Positions 31,610-40,786 of a DNA stretch of 64,000 nt are shown here, piece after piece. Source of the stretch: Streptomyces niveus (GTDB lineage: Bacteria; Actinomycetota; Actinomycetes; Streptomycetales; Streptomycetaceae). The stretch spans positions 496,001 to 560,000 of the forward strand of contig NZ_CP018047.1 of assembly GCF_002009175.1 (NCBI RefSeq). The letters are read 5' to 3'. Made by a program: the position numbers and the translations under genes. The first letter of the stretch is position 1, and each line of letters begins with the position of its first letter. The notes below the pieces were generated by a model. The model searched no databases and was not told the origin of the DNA. It saw only the letters and a list, made by a program, of their open reading frames with translations.

Positions 31610-32372
31610 TCAGTTCCGGGCGACGCGCCCGTGCAGATGCATGTCGTGCCAGCCGTCCGCGTGCAGAGCGGCCCCGCGCCGGACACCCTCCAACTCGAAC
31701 CCCGCCTTGACCGCGACCCGGCAGGACGCCTCGTTGGCGGTGGAGTGCGCCAACTCCAGGCGGTGGAAGCCGCCTTCGCCCAGGGGGTGTCTTGCCGATC
31801 AGGCCGGATCAGGGAGCGGGGTCTGGTGCCGTGGATCGCAAGGCGGAGGAGGGAGGCATGGCGGAGCCATGCCGACCGACGACAACGCGGCGAGGCGCGG
31901 CACCAGGGCACGCGAGCCCGGCAAGATCGGCAAGACACCCCCCTGGCGCCCAGTCGGCCACCGTCGTGACGGCGCGCGGGCAGACGCCGCCGCCGCGCGC
32001 CGCGGGCATCGTCCAGTAGGCGATCTCGGCCGTCCCGTCGGTCAGGTTCCACGCCTTCAGTGACAGCCGGCCGAGCAGTGTGCCGGTCTCCGCCCCGGCC
32101 ACCGCCCAGTGGCCTTCCGTCTCCTCGTCCCACGTGCCCTGCCACCGCCGGATCCACCCCCGTGCCTCTTCCACGGAATCGGCCCTCCGTACGTGCCAGC
32201 GGCGGATCGCCGGATCCCGGAACGCCTCCACCACGGCCTCGGCATCGCTGATCAGCCAGGGCCGCAGCAGCGCCCCGCCGGCGACCGCGAGCGTCGGCTG
32301 GCCGATCGCCGCGAGTGAGCCGGAGGGTATCGCGGGAGTCACCAGTGAGGGCACGGTGTCAGCCTCACCCAT
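31610..32372 (-). pseudogene. GNAT acetyltransferase interrupted by a small inverted-repeat element
   Basis: A ribosomal-protein N-acetyltransferase-like GNAT gene. The 5' part (32372 down to about 31947) encodes the N-terminal fold, ending EIAYWTMPAARGGGVCPRAVTTVADWA. The 3' part (about 31783 down to 31610) resumes as LGEGGFHRLELAHSTANEASCRVAVKAG and the usual C-terminal strands, in another frame. The gap holds an element with terminal inverted repeats. The two frames differ by one base (163 bases between the matching codons). Without the element the junction would read DWA-LGEGG, a normal GNAT sequence. The protein now stops inside the element after about 45 foreign residues and lacks the conserved acetyl-CoA-binding end. 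The start overlaps ligA by 8 bases, so it was translationally coupled. Confidence 0.88.
31783..31943. mobile_element. MITE-like non-autonomous inverted-repeat element
   Basis: About 160 bp bounded by perfect 18-base terminal inverted repeats, GGGGGTGTCTTGCCGATC on the left and its complement on the right (31926-31943). Similarity extends to CCAG/CTGG outside and weakly inwards. An internal perfect hairpin, GGCATGGC-GGA-GCCATGCC (31855-31873), and inner arms GGTGCCG/CGGCACC make it highly foldable. It has no coding capacity. It splits a GNAT gene, so it moved in recently or was tolerated. A target duplication cannot be fixed (perhaps CGC or none). Probably mobilised by an insertion-sequence transposase elsewhere. 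Confidence 0.85.
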
Positions 32373-34479
32373 CCGCTTCGGCGTCGTCACCACCGTTGTC
32401 GGTCAGCAGCGACGCGATCATCTCCGCGAACTCGTCGGGCGCCACCACGCGCGTACCGAGCTGTTCGGCCTTGTCCCGCTTGGATCCGGCGTTCTCCCCC
32501 GCGACCAGGAGCGAGGTGCGCTTGGAGACGCTGGAGGACGATTTGCCGCCCGCCCGCTCGATCAGTTCGTTCATCTGGTTGCGTGAGAGCTTCTCCAGCG
32601 GTCCCGTCATGGCGCCCGTGACCACCACGGTCATCCCGTCCAACGGACCGGCGTCCGCGCCCGGTTCGCCGTCTTCGGGGGCCGTCGGATCGTCGGACGG
32701 CGGCGTCGCGCCGGGCTCGGTCATGTTGACGCCGGCGGCGCGCAGCTTCTCTATGAGGTCCGCCAGCTCGGCCAGTTCCGCGACGATCGTCGGGGCCTTC
32801 TCCACACCGATCCCGTCGACGCGCTGCATCGCCTCCGCGTCCGCGGCGCACAGCACGTCCATGGACGCGAAGTGGCGTGCGATCCGGCGGGACATGGAGC
32901 GTCCGGTGCCGCGTACCCCGAGGGCGGCGAGCACGCGGGACAGCGGCTGCCCCTTGGCCCGTTCGATCGCGGTCAGGAGATTGTCCGTGCTGGTCTCCCC
33001 CATCCGGTCGAGGCCGAGGATCTGCTCGCGGGTGAGGGTGAACAGGTCGCCGATGTCCGCGATGAGTCCCGAGTCGACGAGCTGGACGACACGGGTCGCG
33101 CCCAGGCCCTCGATGTCGAACTGGTCGCGTCCGGCGGCGTACGAGATGGATGCCACGACATGGCAGTTGCGGCCCCGCACACAGCGCCAGCGCTGCTCGG
33201 AGGTGTCGATGTCGGAGCCGCACTGCGGGCACACCTCGGGGAAGACGATCGCCTTCTCGTCCCCGGTGCGCAGGTGCGCCACGGGCGCCTCCACGCGGGG
33301 GATGATGTCACCCGCCTTGTACACCATCACGTGGTCGCCGATCCGCAGGTCACGGCGGGTGATGTCGTTCGGGTTGTGGAGGGTGGCGTAGGTGACGGTG
33401 GACCCGTCTATCTCGACCGGTTCCAGGACGGCGCGGGGCGCGATGGTGCCCGTACGGCCGACGTTCCACTCCACGTCGAGCAGCCGTGTCACCTTCTCGA
33501 CCGCCGGAAGCTTCCAGGCGATGGCCCAGCGGGGCGCTCGGGAGCCCGATCCCGCCGCGAGTTGGTCGGCCGCCGCGTCGGCCTTGATGACGATGCCGTC
33601 GATGCCGAACGGCAGCTCGGGGCGGAGCGCCCCGATCTCCTCGACCCGCACGCGCACGGCCTCGGCGTCGGTCACCGTCCGGGGCGGAACCGTCGTGCCC
33701 GCCGTGGTGAGCACACCCAGGCCCGCCACGAGCGCGAGCACCTCGCTGTGCGGCAGTTCTGTGAGCGAGGCCGTCAGGTCGTCGCCGGATTCGGCAAGGG
33801 GCAGGGCCGCGTACGCGAAGAACGTCATCTCCACCTGGTACGGACGGTCCTTGGCCCGGACACTGCCGGCGGCGGCGCTGCGCGGATTGGCGAACGGGGT
33901 CCCGCCGTGGCCCGTGCGGAGCGTGTTGGCCTGCTCGAACTGCTCGGTGGTCATCAGGACTTCGCCCCGCACCTCGAGCGTGACGGGCTCGGCGAGCCGG
34001 TCGGGCAGGCCCGCGATCATCCCGATCGCGTGCGAGACGTCCTCGCCCGCCAGTCCGTCCCCGCGCGTGATCAGCCGGGCCAGCCGGCCGGTCTCGTAAC
34101 GGGCGGCGACGGCCAGACCGTCCAGCTTCGGCTCGACGCTCCAGCGCTCGACCGGCCGCCCGATCCGCCGCTCCACGGACGCGGCCCAGGTGGTGAACTC
34201 GTCTCCGCCGAAAACGTTGTCCAGGGAAAGCATCGGCACCGTGTGCGGTACGTCCCCGACCACCGCGCCGCCCGCGACCTTTCCGCTGGGCGAGTCGGCC
34301 GAGATCTCGTCCGGATGGGCTTCCTCGTAGGCGGCTATGCCCCGCACCATGCGGTCGTAGGCGTCGTCGTCGAGGGCGCTGTCGCCCGTCGCGTAGTAGG
34401 CAGCGGCGGCCTTCGTCGCGGTCTCCACCGCGGTGGCGTAGGCGGCTGCGTCGACAAGAACGGCTGCGGGTGTCGTCAT
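32365..34479 (-). CDS. ligA: NAD-dependent DNA ligase
   Basis: A 704-aa ligase that seals nicks using NAD. Domains in order: Ia region (residues 10-75, with the usual [17 protein letters not shown]), adenylation domain with Lys118 in [11 protein letters not shown] fold (about 325-400), zinc finger CPQC then [10 protein letters not shown] (about 410-435, four cysteines with slightly short spacing), helix-hairpin-helix region (440-585), and a C-terminal BRCT domain (about 620-695). Length is near the family norm. ATG at 34479 is chosen over an upstream ATG at 34488; neither has a strong ribosome-binding site. The setting among accessory genes rather than the gatCAB neighbourhood suggests a second ligase, with specialised repair or growth-phase use (inference). 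Confidence 0.93.
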   Translation of the reverse strand: MTTPAAVLVDAAAYATAVETATKAAAAYYATGDSALDDDAYDRMVRGIAAYEEAHPDEISADSPSGKVAGGAVVGDVPHTVPMLSLDNVFGGDEFTTWAASVERRIGRPVERWSVEPKLDGLAVAARYETGRLARLITRGDGLAGEDVSHAIGMIAGLPDRLAEPVTLEVRGEVLMTTEQFEQANTLRTGHGGTPFANPRSAAAGSVRAKDRPYQVEMTFFAYAALPLAESGDDLTASLTELPHSEVLALVAGLGVLTTAGTTVPPRTVTDAEAVRVRVEEIGALRPELPFGIDGIVIKADAAADQLAAGSGSRAPRWAIAWKLPAVEKVTRLLDVEWNVGRTGTIAPRAVLEPVEIDGSTVTYATLHNPNDITRRDLRIGDHVMVYKAGDIIPRVEAPVAHLRTGDEKAIVFPEVCPQCGSDIDTSEQRWRCVRGRNCHVVASISYAAGRDQFDIEGLGATRVVQLVDSGLIADIGDLFTLTREQILGLDRMGETSTDNLLTAIERAKGQPLSRVLAALGVRGTGRSMSRRIARHFASMDVLCAADAEAMQRVDGIGVEKAPTIVAELAELADLIEKLRAAGVNMTEPGATPPSDDPTAPEDGEPGADAGPLDGMTVVVTGAMTGPLEKLSRNQMNELIERAGGKSSSSVSKRTSLLVAGENAGSKRDKAEQLGTRVVAPDEFAEMIASLLTDNGGDDAEADG

Positions 34480-34510
34480 GCGTCTCATCTTGCCGCCCAC
34501 CACTGACAAC

Positions 34511-34537
34511 GCCCCTGCCCGAGCTGTGGGCAGGGGC
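34511..34537. terminator. Hairpin terminator after LLM oxidoreductase gene
   Basis: A 10-bp perfect stem GCCCCTGCCC / GGGCAGGGGC with a 7-base loop. It lies between the stop of the LLM gene (34578, minus strand) and the start of ligA (34479). It probably ends the LLM transcript; ligA would then have its own promoter. Confidence 0.8.
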
Positions 34538-34577
34538 CTGACCAGCGGTGTTGTCCGTGGTGAGGGCGGAGCGGCCG

Positions 34578-35501
34578 TCAGTCGGCGAGCGCGCCGAGAA
34601 GGTCCCAGGTGCGACGCCGGTCGGCGTCCCCGGCGATCTCCGTGCCGGAGAACACGACTTCCGTCGCCCCGGCGTCCCGGTAGCGCCGCACCTCGGCGGA
34701 GACCGTCCGCTCGTCGCCGATCACGGCGACGTCGACGGCGCGCGTGCCGCCGGAGAGTTCGACGACCCTGGCGTAGGACGGGATCTGCTCGTAGAACGCG
34801 AGCGCGTCGGTGGCCCTCTCGCGGACCGCTTCGACGTCGTCGGTGACCACGCCGTGCACGAGCGCCACGATCCGGGGCGCGGGCCGGCCCGCCGCCTCCG
34901 CCGCCTTGGTGACGGCCGGGACGATGTGCTCGGCCAGGGCGCGGGGCCCGGCGAGATAGGGCAGGATCCCGTCGGCCAGCTCACCGCTGACACGCAGCGC
35001 CTGCGGCCCCATCGCGGCGACGAGCAGCGGCACGCCGGTGTCGGCTCCCGGCACACGGGCGGGGACGGGCGTGTGCGCGGTGAGCAGTTCGCCGTCGAAG
35101 TCGGCGGTGCCGGTCTCGGTCAACTGCCGCAGGGCGGTGAGGAATTCACGCAGCCGGGCGGCGGGCCGTTCGAACGGGATGCCGAAGCCGCCCTCGGTGA
35201 GGAGTCTGGTGCCGAGCGCCAGGCCGAGGTGGTAGCGGCCGTGGGTGGCCGCCTGCGCGGTCAGGGCCTGGCTCGCCACGGTGAGCGGGTGCCGTCCGAA
35301 GACGGGGATGGCGGACGTGCCGACCTGGAGGGCCGGTACCTCACGCCCCACGATGGCGGCGAGTTGCGGCGAGTCGGCGCCGAGGGTCTGCCCGAACCAG
35401 GCCGACCGCAGTCCCGCCGCCGCGGCCTCTCCGGCGAGCCGTACGGTGGCGTCGATCTGGTTGTCGGATTCCGTCGCGTTGAGTGCTACTCCCACAGTCA
35501 T
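34578..35501 (-). CDS. LLM-class F420-dependent oxidoreductase
   Basis: A 307-aa TIM-barrel protein of the luciferase-like monooxygenase superfamily, F420-dependent branch. Typical features are [48 protein letters not shown], and [26 protein letters not shown], with [21 protein letters not shown] near the cofactor site. F420 enzymes reduce or oxidise secondary metabolites and small ketones. ATG at 35501 has no clear ribosome-binding site; ATG 35534 is an in-frame alternative. It lies 137 bases after hemC and ends in the hairpin at 34511. Substrate unknown. Confidence 0.9.
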   Translation of the reverse strand: MTVGVALNATESDNQIDATVRLAGEAAAAGLRSAWFGQTLGADSPQLAAIVGREVPALQVGTSAIPVFGRHPLTVASQALTAQAATHGRYHLGLALGTRLLTEGGFGIPFERPAARLREFLTALRQLTETGTADFDGELLTAHTPVPARVPGADTGVPLLVAAMGPQALRVSGELADGILPYLAGPRALAEHIVPAVTKAAEAAGRPAPRIVALVHGVVTDDVEAVRERATDALAFYEQIPSYARVVELSGGTRAVDVAVIGDERTVSAEVRRYRDAGATEVVFSGTEIAGDADRRRTWDLLGALAD

Positions 35502-35638
35502 GTCAGCGGAAACCAGCACCCGTCGGTGCCGCATTCCGCCGGTGTGTGACGGCTGTGTCAACTGTGCCGGGCACGGCCGGGCCAGGTGTCGGGGGGAGCT
35601 CGGGGCGGGGCCCTGGCCGGGGCCCGGGACTGTAGGCC

Positions 35639-36574
35639 TCAGTGCGCGATGGAGTCGATCAGTTCGCGCGCTCCCTGGCGCAGCAGGGCCACCGCGACCG
35701 ATGTGCCCAGGGTGGCGGGGTCGAGCGGGCCGGCCCATTCGTGCGCGTTGAGGACCGTCTTGCCGTCGGGGGTGAAGACCCTGGCGCGCAGGGAGAGACC
35801 ACCGCTGCGCTCGGCGTGCGCGAATCCGGCGATCGGGCTGTTGCAGTGGCCCTGGAGAACGTGCAGGAACATCCGCTCGGCGGAGGCTTCCTTGTAGGTG
35901 TCCCGGTCGCCGAGCGCGGAGACGGCGTCGATGGTGTCGGTGTCCTCCTCGCGGCACTGGAGCGCGAGGATCCCGGCTCCGATGGGCGGGCACATGAGGT
36001 CCACCGGCAGGATCTCGGTGATGACGTCGCTCCGCCCGATGCGCTCCAGGCCCGCCGCCGCCAGCAGCAGCGCGTCGGCCTCGCCCGCCGCGAGCTTCTC
36101 CAGCCGGCGGTTGGCGTTTCCGCGCATCGGTACGCAGATGAGCTGCGGGTGGGACGCGGCGAGCTGGGCGACGCGCCGGACCGACGACGTACCGACACGG
36201 GTGCCCGCGGGCAGCTCGTCGAGGGTGCGTCCGGCGGGGTGGATCAGGGCGTCGCGGATGTCGTCGCGCTTGAGGAAGGCGGCGAAGACCGTCCCGGCGG
36301 GCAGCGGCCGGTCCGCGGGCACGTCCTTGACGCAGTGCACCGCGAGGTCGGCCTGGCCGGCGAGGAGCGCGGCGTCGACCTCCTTGGTGAAGGCGCCCTT
36401 CCCTTCCACCAGGGAGAGGTCGCCCATCCACTTGTCGCCGGTCGTCTTGACCGGGACGACCTCGGTCACGATGCCGGGGTGGAGCGCGGTGAGTTCGGCG
36501 CGCACACGCTCGACCTGGGCGAGCGCCATCGGCGAGTCGCGGGAGACGATGCGGATCAGTTCAGGGGTGGACAT
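35639..36574 (-). CDS. hemC: Hydroxymethylbilane synthase (porphobilinogen deaminase)
   Basis: A 311-aa enzyme that polymerises four porphobilinogens to hydroxymethylbilane for haem and corrin synthesis. [21 protein letters not shown] is the N-terminal signature; [28 protein letters not shown] holds the substrate site with Lys/Asp residues. Cys244 in [10 protein letters not shown] is the dipyrromethane-cofactor cysteine (E. coli Cys242). All domains are present. ATG at 36574 lacks a clear ribosome-binding site; GTG at 36583 is possible. hemA, hemB and hemD are not nearby, so this is probably a second copy beside the usual haem operon one. Divergent from a secreted-protein gene. Confidence 0.92.
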   Translation of the reverse strand: MSTPELIRIVSRDSPMALAQVERVRAELTALHPGIVTEVVPVKTTGDKWMGDLSLVEGKGAFTKEVDAALLAGQADLAVHCVKDVPADRPLPAGTVFAAFLKRDDIRDALIHPAGRTLDELPAGTRVGTSSVRRVAQLAASHPQLICVPMRGNANRRLEKLAAGEADALLLAAAGLERIGRSDVITEILPVDLMCPPIGAGILALQCREEDTDTIDAVSALGDRDTYKEASAERMFLHVLQGHCNSPIAGFAHAERSGGLSLRARVFTPDGKTVLNAHEWAGPLDPATLGTSVAVALLRQGARELIDSIAH

Positions 36575-36729
36575 GGCGGACACGATAGAGCGTCCGGCGG
36601 GTGCTTCCGTCATCCGCCCCGGGGCCCATCTCCCGCGTGCGACGGTTACGTTGGAAACCTCGGGCAGGTGTACGAGCGAAGCGGCCCGAACGTCCGCAAC
36701 CTTTGCCGCTTTCGGCGGTCATACCTGAT

Positions 36730-37512
36730 ATGACCAGACACGCCGTTGTCGCCCTGACCCTCGCCGCCGCGATGGGCGGGCTCACCGCACCGACCGCATT
36801 CGCCGACAGCATCCCTTCCCCCTCCTCCGCCTCCGTCGTCCCCACGGACCCAGTGGTCACGGGCGTCACCGTCAACGGCGGGAACGACGTGGTCGTCGGC
36901 ACGACCGAGCGCAAGTCCTTCACCGTCACCGTCCACGGAAGCGCCGCCCCCGGACTCCACTTCGCGGATGTCGATCTCCTGGGCCCGAACGTCGGCTTCT
37001 ACACGACCGACACCTTCTGCGAGAGCCCCACGGCCTGCACCACGGGCTTCACCGTGGACCCTCGCCGGGACACGTACAACGAGGGTTTCGATCTCAGCAA
37101 CGCCAACGCCGGTACCTGGTACGTGGACACGCTGGTGGACACCAACGACGGCGACTCCCTCTACACGCGGCACGCCGGTGCTTTCCGGCTCCAGCGCGCC
37201 GCCAGGATCACGGTCAACGCCGCGCCCGAGCCGGTCGCGAAGGGGCGCACGATCACGGTGACCGGCAAACTGACGCGCGCGAACTGGGACTCGTACCGCT
37301 ACGCCGGCTACACCGGCCAGACGGTGTCGCTCCAGTTCCGCCCGAAGAACAGCGACACCTACACCACCGTCAAGACCCTCAAGACCGACGGGACCGGCAA
37401 CCTCCGGACGACCGTCAAGGCCGCTACCGACGGTTACTGGCGGTGGAACTTCGCCGGTACGACCACGACGGCCCCGAAGAAGGCGACGGGCGACTTCGTC
37501 GACGTCCGCTGA
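36730..37512 (+). CDS. Secreted Ig-like or beta-sandwich protein of unknown function
   Basis: A 260-aa exported protein. Signal peptide residues 1-24 (AVVALTLAAAMGGLTAPTAFA-DS), then two beta-rich domains. Residues 45-160 contain VTVNGGNDVVVGTTERKSFTVTV and CESPTACTTGFTVD, with two cysteines close together. Residues 165-260 contain ITVTGKLTRANWDSYRYAGYTGQTVSLQFRPKN and GYWRWNFAGTTTT, a common actinobacterial Ig-like/calcium-binding style domain. Its function is unknown. ATG at 36730 is preceded by a poor ribosome-binding site. Confidence 0.85.
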   Translation: MTRHAVVALTLAAAMGGLTAPTAFADSIPSPSSASVVPTDPVVTGVTVNGGNDVVVGTTERKSFTVTVHGSAAPGLHFADVDLLGPNVGFYTTDTFCESPTACTTGFTVDPRRDTYNEGFDLSNANAGTWYVDTLVDTNDGDSLYTRHAGAFRLQRAARITVNAAPEPVAKGRTITVTGKLTRANWDSYRYAGYTGQTVSLQFRPKNSDTYTTVKTLKTDGTGNLRTTVKAATDGYWRWNFAGTTTTAPKKATGDFVDVR

Positions 37513-37957
37513 CGGACACCCGACCGCGGCGGCGAGGGTACTCAGGAGAGTGCGTGTCACGTCGCGGTCCTGACCTGTGGGCGCCCTGCGCGCCCGACCA
37601 CAGGGGTTCTGACACCGGCGGGCCGTCCCGAACCATGACCGCCCGCCGCTCCACCGGAACGAGCGAGCGCGTGGGCTGACCAGCTCCCGGATCCCGCGCT
37701 CCGGCGCGTTCGGCGGCACTTCCGCCGCGCCTGGCGATACTTCGCGCGCCATAAAGGCGCCGTAAGCATATGGCCGAACGTGCGGCCACCTCCCTTCGAG
37801 GTGGGCGCACGGCGACGGCGACATGTGCCCCGGGCCACCAGTTACCCGTACAGGTGAGCTTGGCATTTTCCGCGCATGGCGGCCCCCCCGATGCGGAATG
37901 AACTCAAGGTTGCCCAACGTCACCGTAAGTGACCATCTTCGCTGTGGGAGTGCTGTG
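37513..37957. other. Long intergenic region upstream of the P450-RppA genes
   Basis: About 445 bases without a supported gene. A hairpin with arms CCTGTGG (37574) and CCACAGG (37598), nested in a GC stem, is a likely terminator for the secreted-protein gene. CCACCTC, five bases, GAGGTGG (37786-37804) is a candidate operator or hairpin. The open frame from 37823 upstream of the P450 start is unsupported by a ribosome-binding site or homology. The rest is probably the P450 promoter region; no convincing -35/-10 pair was seen. Confidence 0.55.
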
Positions 37958-39166
37958 ATGACCGGCGTTGACTCAGTACAGACCTGCCCCTTCCGTCACG
38001 ACGACGCCCTGGAACCCGACCCCTTTATGACCCGGATGCGGACCGAGGCACCCGTCGCCCGCGTACGCATGCCGTACGGCGAGGGCGAGTGCTGGCTGGT
38101 GACCCGGTACGAGGACGTGAAGACCGTCACCTCGGACCGCCGCTTCAGCCGAGCCGCCCTGGTCGGGCGGGACTTCCCCCGGATCACCCCGGCGCCCATC
38201 GCGCAGTCCGAGTCGATCAACCTCATGGACCCGCCCGAGCTCAACAGGGTGCGCAGGCTGATCAACAAGGCCTTCACCACCCCACAGGTGGAGGCCCTGC
38301 GCCCGTGGACCCAGCGGGCCGTGGACGAGCTGCTGGACGCCATGGCCGAGAGCGGCCCACCGGTCGACATCGCGGACCACCTCGCGGACCGGCTGCCGCT
38401 GCTGACCATCTGCGAACTGCTGGACGTCCCCGAGGCGGACCGCCCCCAACTGCGGCAGCGCGCCATGGAGATGATGTCCATGAACGCCGCCGACCGGGAC
38501 ACGGCCGTCCAGGCGAAGGCATGGCTGCGGGCCTACTTCTCCGAGCTGACCGCGGAGCGGCGGCGCGCGCCCGGCGAGGACCTGATCAGCGCCCTGGCCA
38601 CCGCGCGCATCGGCGACGAGATGCTCGACAAGGACGAGTTGACCGTGCTGGCCATGCTCCTGGTGATCACCGGCCACGACACCACGACGTACAACATCAG
38701 CAACATCGTCTACACGCTGCTGACCCGGCCCGAGTTGGCCGCCGAGCTGCGTGCCCGGCCCGAACTGCTCCCGCAGGCCCTCGAGGAGCTGCTGCGCCAC
38801 ATCCCCTTCCGCCAGGGCGTCGGCATCCCCCGCGTGGCCCTGGAGGACGTCGACTTCGACGGTGTCGTGATCAAGGCGGGCGACACGGTGCACGTGTCCT
38901 ACCTGACCGCCAACCGCGACGAACTCGCCTACGGACGGCCGGACGAGCTCGACTTCCACCGGGAGGATCCCGCCCCGCACATGACCTTCGGATGGGGCAG
39001 CCACCACTGTCTGGGCGCCCATCTGGCACGCATGGTGCTCCAGGTCTCCATCGGCACACTGCTCACCCGTTTCCCCGACCTTCGTCTGGCCGTACCGGCG
39101 GAGGAGGTGCGGTGGAACACCGTCTCGATCTGGCGATACCCGCTCGCCCTGCCGGTCACCTGGTAA
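37958..39166 (+). CDS. Cytochrome P450 (flaviolin/naphthoquinone-modifying type)
   Basis: A 402-aa soluble bacterial P450. The I helix has ITGHDTT, the K helix EELLRH, and the haem-binding loop FGWGSHHCLGAHLAR with Cys351. The C-terminal LPVTW and VHVSYLTANRDE motifs resemble CYP158/P450mel-type enzymes that couple or oxidise flaviolin from RppA. ATG at 37958 has GGGAG upstream; longer frames are unsupported. It stands 10 bases before rppA on one transcript, so the pair probably makes a dark naphthoquinone (HPQ) pigment or biflaviolin-like dimers. The order P450 then RppA is the reverse of the rppA-P450 order known in some Streptomyces. A ferredoxin gene is not adjacent. Confidence 0.93.
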   Translation: MTGVDSVQTCPFRHDDALEPDPFMTRMRTEAPVARVRMPYGEGECWLVTRYEDVKTVTSDRRFSRAALVGRDFPRITPAPIAQSESINLMDPPELNRVRRLINKAFTTPQVEALRPWTQRAVDELLDAMAESGPPVDIADHLADRLPLLTICELLDVPEADRPQLRQRAMEMMSMNAADRDTAVQAKAWLRAYFSELTAERRRAPGEDLISALATARIGDEMLDKDELTVLAMLLVITGHDTTTYNISNIVYTLLTRPELAAELRARPELLPQALEELLRHIPFRQGVGIPRVALEDVDFDGVVIKAGDTVHVSYLTANRDELAYGRPDELDFHREDPAPHMTFGWGSHHCLGAHLARMVLQVSIGTLLTRFPDLRLAVPAEEVRWNTVSIWRYPLALPVTW

Positions 39167-39176
39167 GGAGCTGATC

Positions 39177-40304
39177 ATGGCAACTCTGTGCAGGCCCGCC
39201 ATCGCCGTACCCGACCACGTCATCACCATGGAACAGACCGTGGAGCTGGCGCGGGCGCTCCATCCCGATCATCCTCAACTCGACCTCGCCGTGCGGCTGA
39301 TCAGCAACACGGGAGTCCGCACCAGACGACTGGTGCGGCCCATCGAGGAGACGCTTCGCCATCCCGGCTTCACCGCCCGAAACGACGCCTACGAGGAGGA
39401 GGCGAAGGCCAGGGTGCCCGAGGTCGTGGAGCGGGCCCTGGCCCACGCCGAACTCACGCCGCGGGACATCGACATGATCGTCTACGTGTCGTGCACGGGC
39501 TTCATGATGCCCTCGATGACCGCGTGGCTCATCAACAACATGGGCTTCGGATCGCACACCCGACAACTCCCGATCGCGCAGCTGGGGTGCGCCGCGGGCG
39601 GTGCGGCCATCAACCGCGCGCACGACTTCTGCTCCGCGTACCCGGAGTCGAACGTGCTGATCGTGGCCTGTGAGTTCTGCTCGCTGTGCTACCAGCCGAC
39701 GGACCTCGCGGTGGGCAATCTGCTCTCCAACGGCCTCTTCGGGGACGCCGTCGCCGCCGCGGTGGTCCGCGGCGAGGGCGGCACCGGCGTACGGCTGGAG
39801 CGCAACGGGTCCCATCTGGTGCCCGACACGGAGGACTGGATCTCCTACGCGGTCCGTGACACCGGCTTCCACTTCATGCTCGACAAGCGCGTGCCCGGCA
39901 CCATGTCCGTACTCGCGCCCGCCATGCGGGAGATGGCGGAGCCGCACGACTGGGACGTCTCCGGACTCGACTTCTACATCGTGCACGCGGGCGGGCCCAG
40001 GATCCTGGACGACCTGTGCCACTACCTCGACGTGCCGGCGGAGATGTTCCGCTACAGCAGGGCGACCCTCACCGAGCGCGGCAACATCGCCAGCGGCGTC
40101 ATCTTCGACGCGCTGGACCGCTTCTTCGAGGACGGCGGCGCCGAGCACGGCGCCCGGGGGGTGATCGCGGGCTTCGGCCCCGGCATCACGGCCGAAATCA
40201 CCCTCGGCACCTGGTCGGTGAGCGGCCAGGAGAGCGGACACATCGAGCGGGAAGTGATCCTGCCGACGCCGGTCCTGATGTCGCAGTCGGACGCGGTCGG
40301 CTGA
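39177..40304 (+). CDS. rppA: 1,3,6,8-tetrahydroxynaphthalene synthase (type III PKS)
   Basis: A 375-aa type III polyketide synthase that condenses five malonyl-CoA units to tetrahydroxynaphthalene, which oxidises to flaviolin. The catalytic triad falls at exactly the usual numbers: Cys138 in QLGCAAGG, His270 in IVHAGGP and Asn303 in ERGNIASG. The RppA-type helper Cys in IVACEFCSLC is present. Strong AAGGAG precedes ATG 39177. It is the second gene of the P450 operon; together they probably make melanin-like pigment for stress or UV protection. The product is not affected by anything visible downstream; a terminator hairpin follows the stop. Confidence 0.97.
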   Translation: MATLCRPAIAVPDHVITMEQTVELARALHPDHPQLDLAVRLISNTGVRTRRLVRPIEETLRHPGFTARNDAYEEEAKARVPEVVERALAHAELTPRDIDMIVYVSCTGFMMPSMTAWLINNMGFGSHTRQLPIAQLGCAAGGAAINRAHDFCSAYPESNVLIVACEFCSLCYQPTDLAVGNLLSNGLFGDAVAAAVVRGEGGTGVRLERNGSHLVPDTEDWISYAVRDTGFHFMLDKRVPGTMSVLAPAMREMAEPHDWDVSGLDFYIVHAGGPRILDDLCHYLDVPAEMFRYSRATLTERGNIASGVIFDALDRFFEDGGAEHGARGVIAGFGPGITAEITLGTWSVSGQESGHIEREVILPTPVLMSQSDAVG

Positions 40305-40330
40305 CCTACCGGCCGGCGCCGTCCTCAGGT

Positions 40331-40357
40331 GTCGTACGGGCCCTCGGCCCGTACGGC
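40331..40357. terminator. Bidirectional terminator between rppA and trypco2-like gene
   Basis: CGTACGGGCC (40333) and GGCCCGTACG (40346) form a 10-bp perfect stem with a CTC loop, extended by GT/AC pairs at the base. It lies in the 75-base convergent spacer and can end both the P450-rppA and the minus-strand transcripts. Confidence 0.85.
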
Positions 40358-40379
40358 ACTCGACGGCAGCTTCCGCGCG

Positions 40380-40724
40380 CTACCTCGGGCCGCCGATGCT
40401 GATCCCGGGGCCCTCCGGACGCTCGTCCCTGTCGTGCGGCATCAGCTCGATCTCGATCCGGTGCAGGTTCTCGCTCGCCGCCGTCCCGCCCGCCTCGGCC
40501 GTGATGACGCCGATGTTCAAACCCGCCTTGCCGGTGCCCTCGCGCCGTACCTGCACGGCGAATTCCACATGCACGCGCTCCACCCGGAACTGGAGCCTGC
40601 TCTCCCTGCCGCCCCGCTGTGCCTCCTCCAACTCCTCGCGGATCCGGCCGATCACCTCGGCGAGACCGGCGGTCTCCGCACCGTCGTGCCCACCACGTCC
40701 GCGACGTCCGTCACCCGCGCCCAT
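40380..40724 (-). CDS. Trypco2-like (trypsin-co-occurring) small protein
   Basis: A 114-aa protein. After a Gly/Arg-rich N-terminus (residues 1-14) there is a compact domain: LAEVIGRIREELEEAQ, then LQFRVERVHVEFAVQVRREGTG and GLNIGVITAEAGGTAASENLHRIEIELMP. This matches the shape of the trypsin-co-occurring domain (trypco2) family, which is encoded beside trypsin-like proteases in actinobacterial conflict or signalling operons. ATG at 40724 has GAGAGGG upstream. It diverges, with a 62-base spacer, from the gene for a trypsin-like/kinase fusion, which is the expected partner. It probably binds or regulates that protease. The family assignment rests on reading the motif and context, not on a search. 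Confidence 0.8.
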   Translation of the reverse strand: MGAGDGRRGRGGHDGAETAGLAEVIGRIREELEEAQRGGRESRLQFRVERVHVEFAVQVRREGTGKAGLNIGVITAEAGGTAASENLHRIEIELMPHDRDERPEGPGISIGGPR

Positions 40725-40786
40725 TCCAGCCCTCTCGTTACACAGCGAGGGTCCATTGTCACCCCCCGTGGTTATTGTTGTGCAGT
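40725..40786. promoter_or_regulatory. Divergent promoter region of the trypco2/kinase locus
   Basis: A 62-base spacer between two divergent starts. On the plus strand TTATTGT at 40772-40778 is the best -10 and ends about 8 bases before ATG 40787, with no ribosome-binding site, so a leaderless message is probable. No clear -35 was seen. The trypco2-like gene has an ordinary ribosome-binding site. The two genes are very likely co-regulated. Confidence 0.5.

Noticed and set aside
31809..32393. Intact 194-aa acetyltransferase
   Set aside because: The last 45 residues are read from the inserted inverted-repeat element; the true C-terminal GNAT region lies beyond the element in another frame.
37958..40304. 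Part of a larger secondary-metabolite cluster
   Set aside because: Only the P450 and RppA are present; the flanking genes (secreted Ig-like protein and the trypsin/kinase locus) do not fit a biosynthetic cluster.
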